DNA from: Aphrophora alni | Lineage: Eukaryota > Arthropoda > Insecta > Hemiptera > Aphrophoridae | DNA: 64,000 bases | Assembly (NCBI GenBank): GCA_963513935.1 | Contig: OY740773.1 | Location: forward strand, 104,207,291 to 104,271,290 | Reading direction: 5' to 3' | Shown here: positions 37,501 through 40,269 of the stretch, piece after piece | Position numbering within the stretch: the first letter of the stretch is position 1 | Layout: each line of letters opens with the position of its first letter | Notes under the pieces: generated by a model | The model's database searches: none | What the model was told of the DNA's origin: nothing | Seen by the model: only the letters and a program-made list of their open reading frames with translations | Made by a program: the position numbers and the translations under genes

Positions 37501-39547
37501 ATGTTTCTTGTCATTTCTCTGATATACTGACTTCACCAATTAACCATCTCAGGTCCTTCGATTAAAATTTTCCTTTGAGACTGGCATATCTTCCACGTAA
37601 ACCCTAACTATAACATAACTTTTATGACGTGACTTGTACTGTATTTCACTATATCCGCTTCCTCTAACACATCACGAATGTTTGGTTAGATTTTGTATGG
37701 ACAGGAGACAGGCTTACCTTGGAAAATGGTCCTTGGTTTACCTAATAATACATAAGTAAGAAAACACACAAAAAACACTAAAGTTTTGAAATATTTCGTA
37801 AACACTGTTCACTTTCTCAATCAGTAAAATATCACTTTTCCAACAGGCTTTATACAAAAAAACAAAAAAAAACCAATAATAATCTGTGGTTCAACACTCA
37901 GGTCTTCAGTCTTCTTCTTAACTCTACTGATTGAGAAAGTGAACAGTGTTTAACCCTTTGAGTGCCACAAGAAAATTTTCATAACTCACCCAAAAATGCC
38001 ACAGGTATAAATGGTTTTTTGGAGAACTTTGTTATAATTGACACAGATTAAATTGTATACAAGATATGTTAACAAATTTAGTGTCAAAATGTTCAGTGTT
38101 ACCTAGGCTACAATTATATTTGTAAATAAGTTGGATTCTATATGTAAAAAAAAATTATTTATTAAAAACCAAACTTTAGATAATTTAGAAAAAAAAATTT
38201 TACATTTTTTTTTTTTACCTCAAACCAAAAATATTTTATATATGGGAAGTGTGCTATTTTCTATCTATATACTGTTTTCTATAAGTGACCAAATTTTTAA
38301 ATTATTTGGTTGAAAACCAAACTCAAACAAAAAACTTTTATCTCAGAACTAACCTATCCCAACCTATCCTAGGCCTATTTTGTTTACCTGATGTACTAGG
38401 TTAATCTAAGTTTAAATCAATATCACTATCACTAAACTGATTGTCACTATCACTTTCTGGTTGATATAACGGGTCTAGATCACTGTCATTCCCAAATAAA
38501 TGTAACAAATCATCTTCAGAGGCTAAAGAGTCATCGTCTGAATAACCTAAAAGTAATCTGTCTACTTCGCTACCTCTTAGATTTTCTTCCGCCATTTCAA
38601 AGCAATATATTATCCAAAATACTACTTTAAACTTGTAATAACTAAAATAATAACCTTCAACAAACAAATAATAAAATATCACGAACAACAAACTTCAAAA
38701 AAACTGATGACTGTAGCGAGAAAATAATATCAACACACAATAATATCAGTACACTTCTAACCTGCAAGTGAAAATGACAACAGCTGATTTTGTGCATCAG
38801 TAATTGTTGTCATCTGTTTAGTTAGCTAAAACAAAATTTTTTCCACCACTGAATATCACTGGATATACCACAAAGTATTTTAAAACACCGAAATACTATA
38901 TAGCAGATTACAAATAAATTAATTAAACTACGAAATACGCAGTGGCGATGGATCGTCACCGTGGCATTTCTCGCACGAAAAAATGGTGACGATAGATCGT
39001 CACCGTGGCACCCAAAGGGTTAAGAAATATTTCAAAACTTTAGTGTTTTCTTACTTATGTACTATTAGGTAAACCAAGGACCATTTCCAAGGTAAGCCTG
39101 TCTCCTGTCCATACAAAATCTAACCAATCTAATAGGCTATGTGCCCTATTAAATTCTAACCTAAAACCACATCACGAATGTTTGATAGAGCAAGGAAGAC
39201 TTTCCTAGATGTATTTAAAAAAAAAAACTTCTAAAAGAAATACATCTAAGATGTATTTCCTACATCTTTCCTAGATGTATTTTCTTTTTGAATTTCATGT
39301 ATTTTTCTCTTAATATTGGCTTTAGTAAACTCGTAGATTTCTACCTATGTACGATAAAACAACTCCAAAAGTTATTTATGGATATTAATTTTGTTCCAGG
39401 TCTGGAAAAGCGACAGAGTTTCCACCTGAAGTTACAAACACTTTGAAGTTCTTGGTCAGTTTTGTGGAGTACTCTGGTCTTCCAAGAACAGCCATTACTA
39501 AACACATTCCCGATCCTATACTTGATTTGTATGATATGAGTGTTTAA
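1448..39547 (+). CDS. WASHC5: WASH complex subunit 5 (strumpellin), 3' two-thirds, 15 exons
   Basis: This is the spliced gene that spans most of the window. Strumpellin is a large helical scaffold of the pentameric WASH complex (with WASH1, FAM21, SWIP and CCDC53), which activates Arp2/3 on endosomes for retromer-linked cargo sorting; that role is family knowledge. In the sequence, 15 exons join in phase through GT-AG introns into about 829-833 residues plus a stop. Conserved stretches include [49 protein letters not shown] (here [10 protein letters not shown]), [27 protein letters not shown] and KIYVTTKNL. The first visible codon corresponds to about residue 340 of the roughly 1160-residue animal protein, so the start codon, promoter and first exons lie before base 1. 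No frameshift or internal stop is needed in any exon. Exon 2 has two possible acceptors 12 bases apart. The stop is TAA at 39545-39547. The identification rests on family sequence recalled from memory, without a database search, but collinearity over 15 exons makes it very secure. Confidence 0.96.
1628..1730 (-). repeat. dispersed repeat with CTGANGA...GAAAC hairpin (copy 1)
   Basis: Shares the run from agaataaaact through aacatgtttcaacga with copies at 3408-3560 and 54066-54300. On the minus strand it holds CTGAAGA (1716-1710), a stem-loop with TCGAC-like arms, and GAAAC (1693-1689). Confidence 0.6.
1879..2102 (+). repeat. GTATGGACAGG repeat family, copy 1
   Basis: Shares the order gattttgtatgga, gagacacagcc, ccttggtgt, cctaatagtacacaag, cacac run, gttcactttctcaatca with copies at 13870, 22586, 37685 and 48646. 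It carries a CA microsatellite in place of the short CA tract. Class unknown. Confidence 0.65.
2157..2453 (-). other. uncharacterised 98-codon open frame
   Basis: An uninterrupted minus-strand frame starting [15 protein letters not shown] and ending [11 protein letters not shown] recognise no domain. It could be a transposon scrap or chance; nothing around it looks like a splice site or promoter. Confidence 0.15.
3024..3330. repeat. inverted-repeat (foldback) element, about 90-bp arms
   Basis: The left arm (from cagtatcatattacaag through gtcaatagtca) pairs with the right arm (tgactattgacgatg through gtaatatcatac). The middle holds an A-run at 3164-3181. Arms are diverged, so it is an old MITE or foldback. 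Confidence 0.55.
3408..3560 (-). repeat. dispersed repeat with CTGANGA...GAAAC hairpin (copy 2)
   Basis: Starts with a run (attgagcttgccttgtgag) also present inverted near 54290. On the minus strand it holds CTGAGGA (3530-3524), T, a GGCGAC/GTCGTT stem, and GAAAC (3507-3503). Confidence 0.6.
3617..4482. mobile_element. MITE-like element with about 250-bp inverted arms
   Basis: The left arm starts gtgtgcgtgagttttaag and the right arm ends cttaaaactcactctgtac. Inside the ends, ttagaaaattgaaac, ttcactgactgttcaactcc and gcacagtgc on the left recur in inverted order on the right (4310-4440). Total about 865 bp with no coding capacity. I could not define a target duplication. Confidence 0.6.
4530..4665 (+). 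repeat. SINE-like family F2, partial copy
   Basis: Carries the family's ctttcttc, gtttagatccctctc and taaccaactcttattccttctgat blocks in order, ending just before exon 2. Confidence 0.5.
4764..4900 (+). CDS. WASHC5: strumpellin exon 2 of window
   Basis: Encodes [14 protein letters not shown]...LFQLLL-type residues (here [21 protein letters not shown]) and ends before gtaagt in phase 0. Two acceptors fit the frame: after tttcag at 4763 (used here) or after attcag at 4751, which would add the four residues GYVS in place of a direct S-V join. The sequence alone cannot decide between them. Confidence 0.9.
5496..5549. repeat. perfect 54-bp palindrome
   Basis: The 27 bases 5496-5522 are the exact reverse complement of 5523-5549, with no spacer; the centre is CTTAAG. 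The arms contain TTCTCTCCATAAACCATAAC. It lies at the downstream edge of the gypsy-like env-like remains. Confidence 0.95.
5557..5849 (-). pseudogene. possible env C-terminal remnant of gypsy-like element
   Basis: An 82-codon frame (5601-5849, starting [13 protein letters not shown]) carries an asparagine-rich stretch. A neighbouring frame over about 5557-5650 reads a hydrophobic run ([18 protein letters not shown]) followed by basic residues, like the membrane anchor of an insect endogenous retrovirus Env. The two are out of frame with each other. The call rests on position downstream of gag and protease and on the anchor-like run, so it is tentative. Confidence 0.3.
5888..5907. repeat. (CCTAA)4 telomere-type repeat
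   Basis: Four perfect CCTAA units, the complement of the insect telomere repeat TTAGG. They lie directly beyond the decayed protease frame, where the polymerase region of the retroelement would be expected. Confidence 0.9.
5913..6166 (-). pseudogene. gypsy-like retroelement aspartic protease remnant
   Basis: The frame contains [13 protein letters not shown], the DTG active site of a retroviral-type aspartic protease, then [11 protein letters not shown] and [11 protein letters not shown], the TAHG and KF-LF-FH motifs of gypsy/17.6-type proteases. A frameshift just after NFH moves the usual D-F-D-L-L-L-G ending to another frame. The polymerase that normally follows is absent. Remnant of an insect endogenous retroelement, not functional. 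Confidence 0.65.
6179..6493 (-). pseudogene. gypsy-like gag C-terminal / gag-pol linker remnant
   Basis: A 104-codon acidic frame ([20 protein letters not shown] start) lies between the gag and protease remains in the same orientation. No zinc knuckle is visible. Assigned by position. Confidence 0.4.
6958..7254 (-). pseudogene. gypsy-like gag N-terminal remnant
   Basis: A 98-codon frame starts [19 protein letters not shown] and includes [11 protein letters not shown] and [19 protein letters not shown], the helical capsid-like region of 17.6/297/gypsy-type Gag. Decayed sequence with glutamine/asparagine-rich fragments continues to about 6500 in shifting frames. It lies inside strumpellin intron 2 in the opposite orientation. 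Confidence 0.6.
7771..7888 (+). CDS. WASHC5: strumpellin exon 3 of window
   Basis: Acceptor ttttttgcag, donor gtgagt, phase 1 out. Encodes [19 protein letters not shown] and then [16 protein letters not shown], matching the family segment with an AEVFSG core. Confidence 0.93.
7961..8549. mobile_element. MITE with ACAGGGTGT-type ends, TA duplication
   Basis: The ends CAGGGTGTCACAAG and (inverted) CAGGATGTCATAAA are flanked by TA (7959-7960, 8550-8551). About 50 bp at each end match, including tagtgcactatacaggatc. The interior also folds: tttgaaaattataaaaataa occurs in both orientations. No coding capacity; an older relative with similar ends is at 60252. Confidence 0.75.
8598..8734. repeat. 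short inverted repeat
   Basis: gagacatcaggtttgcaaat and ttaacat on the left pair with atgttaacatttgcaa and tgatgtctct on the right. It sits between the MITE and exon 4. Confidence 0.6.
8873..8992 (+). CDS. WASHC5: strumpellin exon 4 of window
   Basis: Acceptor tttgtccacag, donor gtatat, phase 1 in and out. Encodes [18 protein letters not shown] and then [16 protein letters not shown], one of the best conserved stretches of the protein. Confidence 0.94.
9273..9434 (+). pseudogene. mariner-like transposase N-terminus (DUF4817-like) remnant
   Basis: A 53-codon frame starts [14 protein letters not shown] and contains [14 protein letters not shown], matching the V-x-R-x-FR-x-x-(F/Y)G-x-x-P-S pattern of the DUF4817 domain found at the N-terminus of arthropod mariner-like transposases. 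The rest of the transposase is missing. Identification is from memory of the motif. Confidence 0.4.
9650..9893. repeat. foldback repeat with about 90-bp arms
   Basis: ataattgaatggttattcta on the left matches tagaataaccattcaattat on the right, with the pairing extending through the aaccttgaaa and accaattgg segments. Related sequence occurs at 21660-21830 and 22960-23070, next to SINE-like copies. Confidence 0.7.
10010..10262 (+). repeat. SINE-like repeat family F2, good copy
   Basis: Order of blocks: gcaatcccgag, ctagctggatctacacc, tttcttcat, cttgggttaaatcc, ctcttgttct-type segment, agagtattc, gggtctttattttatgctc, a T-run, then gataaccgagaggtttttgcc and an A-rich end. GGGTTAGATCC of the consensus resembles a Pol III B box, so a tRNA-type SINE is possible; this is inference. 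Confidence 0.65.
10309..10544 (+). CDS. WASHC5: strumpellin exon 5 of window
   Basis: Acceptor ttttctag, donor gtacat, phase 0 out. It completes EFHQL across the junction and encodes [20 protein letters not shown] followed by [18 protein letters not shown] and KLRATFLK, all collinear with the family. Confidence 0.94.
10545..12598. other. intron 5, nothing recognised
   Basis: AT-rich sequence with only short chance frames (for example 11792-12028). I see no transposon ends, domains or splice-consistent exons. Confidence 0.4.
12599..12850 (+). CDS. WASHC5: strumpellin exon 6 of window
   Basis: Acceptor cgttttag, donor gtataa, both ends phase 0. Encodes [35 protein letters not shown] and [21 protein letters not shown]. 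Confidence 0.95.
12955..13200 (+). repeat. dispersed repeat family F3, copy 1
   Basis: Blocks aataagggtctaaactt, cttgtgctataaacatgtcc, gcgtaagtt and gagcttttaatgac recur at 42395, 59090 and (inverted) 47140. Class unknown. Confidence 0.55.
13291..13573 (-). CDS. possible minus-strand terminal exon, unknown protein
   Basis: A strong acceptor (pyrimidine run then tatccacag on the minus strand) directly precedes an open frame of about 90 codons: [19 protein letters not shown], then [39 protein letters not shown], a lysine run and a stop. I recognise no family. It lies inside strumpellin intron 6 on the opposite strand. It may be the last exon of a nested gene, a retroelement scrap, or chance; no further exon or poly(A) signal was found. 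Confidence 0.25.
13870..14169. mobile_element. GTATGGACAGG foldback element, copy 2
   Basis: Two inverted copies of the family arm (gtatggacaggagacaggct and its complement) face each other around a short centre. The right end adds ccaatctaataggctatgtg and ctaacct. An 11-bp AAACATACATA flanks both sides (13859-13869 and 14170-14180), so it moved as a unit. Strands of related copies differ in how much of the left end is present. Confidence 0.75.
14618..14774. repeat. foldback repeat, deleted copy of the 44141 element
   Basis: gaggttgtcctcagtccgta at 14680-14699 is inverted at 14734-14753, and the flank gttgccttggactgtttaat also occurs (inverted) at 44360-44382. Between the arms only one half of the hairpin motif remains (ggcgaaacagcgctgtagcc). 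Confidence 0.75.
15184..16461 (-). pseudogene. non-LTR retrotransposon ORF2 C-terminus with RNase H domain
   Basis: A 425-codon open frame (the first ATG is at 16377; the frame is open to the TGA at 16462-16464). Numbering from that ATG, it has an RNase HI domain with all four acidic residues: D119 in IYTDGS, E155 in [13 protein letters not shown]179 in LTDSRSAL and D232 in [11 protein letters not shown], plus H222 in WVPSHCG. A zinc-knuckle-like C328, C331, H340, C345 follows (CGTC...EH...HC), as in I-, R1- and Jockey-type ORF2 proteins. Upstream residues [18 protein letters not shown] are the region after the RT. The reverse transcriptase itself is missing, so this is a 5'-truncated copy, though this half is strikingly intact and less AT-rich than its surroundings. 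After the stop there are TAAGAAG repeats, possibly the tail. Confidence 0.85.
16500..16990 (-). pseudogene. second, older non-LTR element remnant with RNase H motif
   Basis: On the minus strand [20 protein letters not shown] is the GH-G-x-x-GN-x-x-D-LA ending of an RNase H domain, followed by stops. Further on (16478-16714) a frame with [13 protein letters not shown] and [17 protein letters not shown] lies where the C-terminal region would be. It is a different, much more decayed element from the one at 15.2-16.5 kb. A SINE-like tail (gatgaccgagaggttt) abuts it. Confidence 0.55.
17246..17428 (+). CDS. WASHC5: strumpellin exon 7 of window
   Basis: Acceptor gtgttttag, donor gtaata, both ends phase 0. 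Encodes [39 protein letters not shown] and [11 protein letters not shown]. It begins right after the decayed LINE remains of intron 6. Confidence 0.95.
17713..17900 (+). pseudogene. LINE reverse transcriptase scrap
   Basis: In one frame QGCLLSPN is the RT motif that normally reads (R)QGC-LSP; after a frameshift at about 17742 the next frame reads [10 protein letters not shown], then [20 protein letters not shown], the F-(A/T)-DD catalytic motif of RTE/CR1-type RTs. The alanine of the usual FADD is threonine. Heavily truncated. Confidence 0.6.
17915..18225. repeat. imperfect inverted repeat after LINE scrap
   Basis: gttcttaatttatttaatga, attcattcctacattatg and gttatccaa on the left occur inverted on the right (18090-18200). 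The arms are about 130 bases with several mismatches. Confidence 0.6.
18285..18330 (+). repeat. CTGANGA hairpin motif, degenerate copy
   Basis: ctctgacgatggtagctgtg then ttaccaaaatgtac: CTGACGA, T, a GGTA(G)/(T)TACC stem, then AAAAT in place of GAAAC. Confidence 0.45.
18505..18942 (-). pseudogene. pogo-type transposase N-terminus (CENP-B-like HTH)
   Basis: The frame starts [20 protein letters not shown] and continues [18 protein letters not shown], the psq/CENP-B-type helix-turn-helix of pogo/Tigger transposases. After about 45 residues it loses similarity, runs out through the left TIR at 18658 and stops in flanking DNA. The DDE catalytic domain is absent. Confidence 0.75.
18658..19423 (-). 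mobile_element. pogo/Tigger-type DNA transposon, internally deleted
   Basis: Terminal inverted repeats CAGTAGAGTCTCGCAAACTC (left) and the matching complement at the right end, flanked by TA (18656-18657 and 19424-19425). It contains a transposase N-terminus on the minus strand and, 5' of that, a 75-bp triplication. 766 bp in all. The TIR and the protein both point to the pogo/Tigger group of Tc1-mariner. Confidence 0.88.
19094..19318. repeat. 75-bp minisatellite, three units
   Basis: Units at 19094-19168, 19169-19243 and 19244-19318, each with tgccg(c/t)ggtgtt, gccgacaatgggataccgct and cgccgccgctttgg-type blocks, about 90 percent alike. GC-rich against an AT-rich background. A single unit, inverted with its element, is in the related transposon at 27013-27088. 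Confidence 0.92.
19465..19578 (+). CDS. WASHC5: strumpellin exon 8 of window
   Basis: Acceptor tttatttcag, donor gtatgt, both ends phase 0. Encodes [19 protein letters not shown] and [18 protein letters not shown]. It lies only 40 bases after the 3' end of a pogo-type transposon. Confidence 0.95.
20289..20657. mobile_element. pogo/Tigger-type MITE
   Basis: Ends CAGTAGAACCCCTCTAATCC and the complement of CAGTAGAACTCCTCTAATCC, flanked by TA (20287-20288, 20658-20659). 369 bp, no coding sequence. Confidence 0.85.
20855..21048 (+). CDS. WASHC5: strumpellin exon 9 of window
   Basis: Acceptor tttccag, donor gtaagt, phase 2 out. Encodes [40 protein letters not shown] and ELISITDPK (the last codon split across the intron). 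Confidence 0.94.
21720..21880 (-). repeat. SINE-like F2 tails, interrupted by LTR-like insertion
   Basis: Two family tails (aaacctctaggttatcacc and aaacttttcagtcatcatca) in minus orientation. The second is cut at 21880 by the LTR-like sequence and resumes at 22356, running to about 22570 through ctctcttgac-, gatcc- and ctagctggatc-type blocks (inverted). Confidence 0.55.
21881..22355. mobile_element. LTR-like insertion, copy 1
   Basis: Starts gtggcccagccaaggagccc and shares with 45081-45570 a G-run (aggggggggga), gtcagtccac, cattttcggcc-like, gcgttgcg, gccatcctgaca and gtctccagccagc blocks. It splits a SINE-like repeat, and CCTT occurs on both edges (21877-21880, 22356-22359), fitting the 4-6-bp duplication of an LTR element. 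No TG...CA ends or priming site could be fixed, so class is uncertain. Confidence 0.4.
22586..22842 (+). repeat. GTATGGACAGG family, copy 3
   Basis: A single-arm copy: ggttagagtttaataggctc, agattttgtatgga, caggcttaccttggaaagtg, cctagtagtacacaa, then ctatgttggagagttgaacc at the far end. It shows the family's longest simple order and would be the best template for a consensus. Confidence 0.65.
23447..23609 (+). CDS. WASHC5: strumpellin exon 10 of window
   Basis: Acceptor tttgttag, donor gtatgt, phase 0 out. Encodes [17 protein letters not shown] and [18 protein letters not shown]. The LDRL-CFMIV-ELQ pattern is typical of the family. Confidence 0.93.
23645..23850 (+). repeat. SINE-like family F2, copy
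   Basis: Blocks ctcactttagtgaataaggg, ctggttctacacc, tagtcttgggtggtatc and gagtattcaaggggtagggg with a T-rich end, right after exon 10. Confidence 0.6.
24340..24680 (-). repeat. dispersed repeat family F4, copy 1
   Basis: Shares, inverted, the blocks gaaaccaaaaaagat, gggactatagcatac, catttctcgtgtgtttaact and cacactctaaatta with copies at 32600, 41155, 51860 and 56725. Class unknown. Confidence 0.5.
25647..25749 (+). CDS. WASHC5: strumpellin exon 11 of window
   Basis: Acceptor ttgatttag, donor gtaagt, phase 1 out. Encodes [20 protein letters not shown] and [13 protein letters not shown], a less conserved stretch placed by phase and order. Confidence 0.88.
25750..26915. other. intron 11, mostly unassigned
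   Basis: Contains a CTGATGA...CGAAATGTGTC hairpin-like motif at 26260-26320 and otherwise no recognisable domains or transposon ends before 26916. Confidence 0.4.
26918..27566 (+). mobile_element. pogo/Tigger-type transposon, second member
   Basis: Ends CAGTAGAACCTCTGTTAACC and the complement of CAGTAGAACCTCTCTTAACC, flanked by TA (26916-26917, 27567-27568). It carries one 75-bp-type unit (27013-27088), a stretch matching the 5' region of the 18658 element (cgtttgatgggccgcttttt), and a wrecked transposase start. Confidence 0.87.
27257..27336 (+). pseudogene. pogo-type transposase start, broken
   Basis: Reads MSEL then a stop, then KRK, and after a deletion KRL-like [14 protein letters not shown] codons (gacttgacagaggggaatctgtaaaaaa). 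It is the same protein start as at 18942 with a stop and an internal deletion. Confidence 0.6.
27758..27941 (+). CDS. WASHC5: strumpellin exon 12 of window
   Basis: Acceptor ttttaag, donor gtaatt, phase 1 in and phase 2 out. The reading frame is [18 protein letters not shown], then [20 protein letters not shown] and [14 protein letters not shown]. It matches the family's QILRQQI-NELNYSC-FDSKHLAAAL region. Confidence 0.92.
27942..29687. other. intron 12, first part, no gene seen
   Basis: AT-rich. A single MITE-like end (cagggtgttcagaaaatcc, 28341) has no partner. There is an A-run at 28603-28622 and a C-run near 29445. Confidence 0.4.
29688..29959 (+). pseudogene. LINE ORF2 C-terminal tail
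   Basis: [15 protein letters not shown], and after a frameshift [32 protein letters not shown] and NEFF. This is the common C-terminal block of CR1/L2/RTE-X-like LINEs (NTR...G-x-x-x-(W/F)N-LP-x-(E/I)...F). The RT upstream is missing. Confidence 0.55.
30180..30743 (-). mobile_element. pogo/Tigger-type transposon, fourth member
   Basis: Ends CAGTGGAACCTTGCTAATTC and the complement of CAGTGGAACATTGCTAATTC, flanked by TA (30178-30179, 30744-30745). It carries a transposase N-terminal remnant on the minus strand. Confidence 0.85.
30289..30447 (-). pseudogene. pogo-type transposase N-terminal HTH remnant
   Basis: 52 codons starting [20 protein letters not shown] and containing [12 protein letters not shown]. 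The KL-x-x-IEAV...(S)TI-x-KNKDK pattern is the CENP-B-type helix-turn-helix of Tigger-like transposases. It ends at a stop well before the catalytic domain. Confidence 0.55.
30917..31001. repeat. 17-bp tandem repeat, five units
   Basis: Unit gataatcaatacttgtt. Three perfect units (30934-30984) with one diverged unit on each side. Confidence 0.9.
31292..31521 (+). CDS. WASHC5: strumpellin exon 13 of window
   Basis: Acceptor tttacag, donor gtgagt, phase 1 out. Encodes [53 protein letters not shown] and [12 protein letters not shown]. Confidence 0.95.
32080..32250 (-). repeat. SINE-like family F2, inverted copy
   Basis: Blocks cgtcatcatcgccttataaa, caagagagactggatagg and gagagggatctaaccc in minus orientation. 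Confidence 0.6.
32600..32960 (-). repeat. dispersed repeat family F4, copy 2
   Basis: Inverted copy with tttatggcttcaggaagcc, gtataaggggactactatag, tctcgtgtcttattcaactt and ataacacactaaattta blocks. Confidence 0.55.
32994..33922 (+). mobile_element. pogo/Tigger-type transposon, fifth member
   Basis: Ends CAGTAAACACTCTCTGATCC and the complement of CAGTAAAAACTCTCTAATCC, flanked by TA (32992-32993, 33923-33924). Subterminal CCGGAT / gatatccgg repeats. It keeps the 3' end of a transposase gene; most of the interior is deleted. Confidence 0.87.
33180..33350 (+). pseudogene. pogo-type transposase C-terminus with PIP-box-like motif
   Basis: 56 codons, [20 protein letters not shown] to a TAA, with [19 protein letters not shown]. 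The ALE-x-L-x-x-(Y/F)-x-E-Q...LLL-RRWRD pattern is the C-terminal tail of Tigger/pogo transposases. The last residues QATITSFF fit Q-x-x-(I/L/M)-x-x-(F/Y)-(F/Y), the PCNA-interacting (PIP) box; pogo transposase in Drosophila is known to bind PCNA. The frame is open a further 13 codons upstream of the ATG to a TAG, consistent with being the tail of a larger ORF. Confidence 0.7.
34237..34393 (+). CDS. WASHC5: strumpellin exon 14 of window
   Basis: Acceptor ttattgtag, donor gtaagt, phase 2 out. Encodes [40 protein letters not shown] and [11 protein letters not shown]. Confidence 0.95.
34448..34618. repeat. foldback repeat with hairpin motif
   Basis: taggattaaa, atttaataac and aaatatgctata on the left are inverted on the right. 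The centre has gtttcgccttgcggcatctt (minus strand AAGATGCCG...GGCGAAAC), a further degenerate form of the recurrent hairpin. Confidence 0.65.
34861..35115. repeat. 94-bp near-perfect inverted repeat with paired hairpin motifs
   Basis: 34861-34954 is the reverse complement of 35022-35115 with about one mismatch; the loop is 67 bp and includes an AC run. Each arm carries the motif: CTGATGA at 35044-35050 with GAAAC at 35067-35071 on +, and the mirror at 34932-34926 and 34919-34915 on -. Confidence 0.92.
35116..37079. other. intron 14, unassigned part
   Basis: No domain-bearing frame. A hairpin with gagagttgatt...actctcgaaacattg at 36380-36415 resembles the recurrent motif. The rest is AT-rich with no clear structure. 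Confidence 0.4.
37080..37684 (-). pseudogene. mariner-like (DDE) transposase remnant, main part
   Basis: On the minus strand: [10 protein letters not shown] (first catalytic aspartate region), [20 protein letters not shown], then after breaks [20 protein letters not shown] and [12 protein letters not shown], the conserved order of an arthropod Tc1/mariner-type transposase (VYVDE..., KG-R-II-H, YHN-x-x-x-x-K-PTS-x-x-K-DI, F-x-x-x-M-K-E). Several stops and frameshifts. Its N-terminal part is split off by the insertion at 37685 and resumes at 39168. Confidence 0.7.
37954..39019 (-). mobile_element. piggyBac-like element, deleted, TTAA flanks
   Basis: Ends CCCTTTGAGTGCCAC (37954-37968) and inverted CCCTTTGGGTGCCAC (39005-39019), flanked by TTAA (37950-37953 and 39020-39023), the signature of piggyBac. 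Near the right end gatcgtcaccgtggca is repeated (subterminal repeats). The interior keeps only the start of a transposase gene on the minus strand. Confidence 0.9.
38401..38595 (-). pseudogene. piggyBac-like transposase N-terminus
   Basis: 64 codons from [19 protein letters not shown] through a serine/aspartate-rich run ([26 protein letters not shown]) to a stop. An acidic, phospho-site-rich N-terminus is typical of piggyBac transposases, and the position inside TTAA-flanked ends supports this. An in-frame ATG lies further upstream at 38691, but MAEE is the natural start. The catalytic part is missing. Confidence 0.7.
39168..39300 (-). pseudogene. mariner-like transposase, split-off N-terminal piece
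   Basis: Beyond the foldback element the minus-strand frame (with [12 protein letters not shown] at about 39185-39222) joins in sense to the piece left of 37685 across the shared 17-bp duplication. Low information on its own; the call rests on the duplication. Confidence 0.45.
39400..39547 (+). CDS. WASHC5: strumpellin terminal exon
   Basis: Acceptor ttgttccag. Encodes [40 protein letters not shown] and DLYDMSV, then TAA. The conserved [12 protein letters not shown] region close to the C-terminus confirms that the gene ends here. The intron before it is about 5 kb and holds the nested transposons at 37.1-39.3 kb. Confidence 0.94.
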
Positions 39548-39704
39548 AAAAATGTACGTGTGAATCGTAAGAAATGAAAAAGTGATTAGTAAGATCAAAT
39601 TTGTTAACCGACACTGTTTACTGCAGCAAGTTGATTGTAATTGTAAGGATGTTAGTTGTTCTGCTTTACGGGGTAAGTCACAAAAGAAGTTCACTCCCAA
39701 AATT

Positions 39705-40213
39705 ATTAAAGCAAAAAAGTTAGTTTGGAAAGTTTAGGGTTAGTTTTGCATTATTACATCTTCTGGTAGATAATTTGGATATAAGCTAACTTTAACATTA
39801 TTATTACTTTCTCATGTATATGTGGTATAGAGAAAGTTATGTGATGGGTCTAAAAATCAATGTTGAGATTTTTGTGGTTATATCCATTTTGAGGTCTAAA
39901 ACGTGGTCTACCTATCGTCTGTCGTATGTGCAAAGCTCTACAGACCAAACATGTAGATAGATTTTAAACAATTTGGTTTGTAGACGTAGTTTGCTCATAT
40001 CTCAGGAAAGGTTTTAACTCAATATTTAAAGATGGCTATCCATAAGGAAAAAACAATTATGATTTTCTCAAACTTAGCTCTAACGATTTTGATTAAATTT
40101 TGCTCTAGTGTAGCCTCTAAGGACCCAAACAAAACATATGGGTCAGTCTCTTTTACCAGTTTGTGAGTTAATTGCAAAAAACTTAAAAATTGCCATGAGG
40201 TTGTTATAATAAA
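39705..40213 (+). promoter_or_regulatory. candidate poly(A) signals of strumpellin
   Basis: ATTAAA at 39705-39710 lies about 160 bases after the stop, and AATAAA at 40208-40213 about 660 bases after it. Either could end the transcript; no clear GT-rich element singles one out. Confidence 0.3.
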
Positions 40214-40269
40214 GGATGTAATTTCCCAAAATCGGCTTCACCAATTTGTTCAGTTGTAAAGTTTAATAT

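Larger units (their letters stand above)
37685..39167. mobile_element. GTATGGACAGG foldback element, copy 4, with 17-bp target duplication
   Basis: Left arm ttagattttgtatggacagg and inverted right arm end in ccaatctaataggctatgtg and ctaacct, as in the 13870 copy. CACATCACGAATGTTTG flanks both sides (37668-37684 and 39168-39184), a perfect 17-bp target duplication. The right arm is split by a piggyBac-like element; without it this element is about 413 bp. It has inserted into the transposase remnant. Confidence 0.88.

Noticed and set aside
39341..39700. 119-codon minus frame over the last strumpellin exon
   Set aside because: Antisense shadow of a well-supported coding exon.
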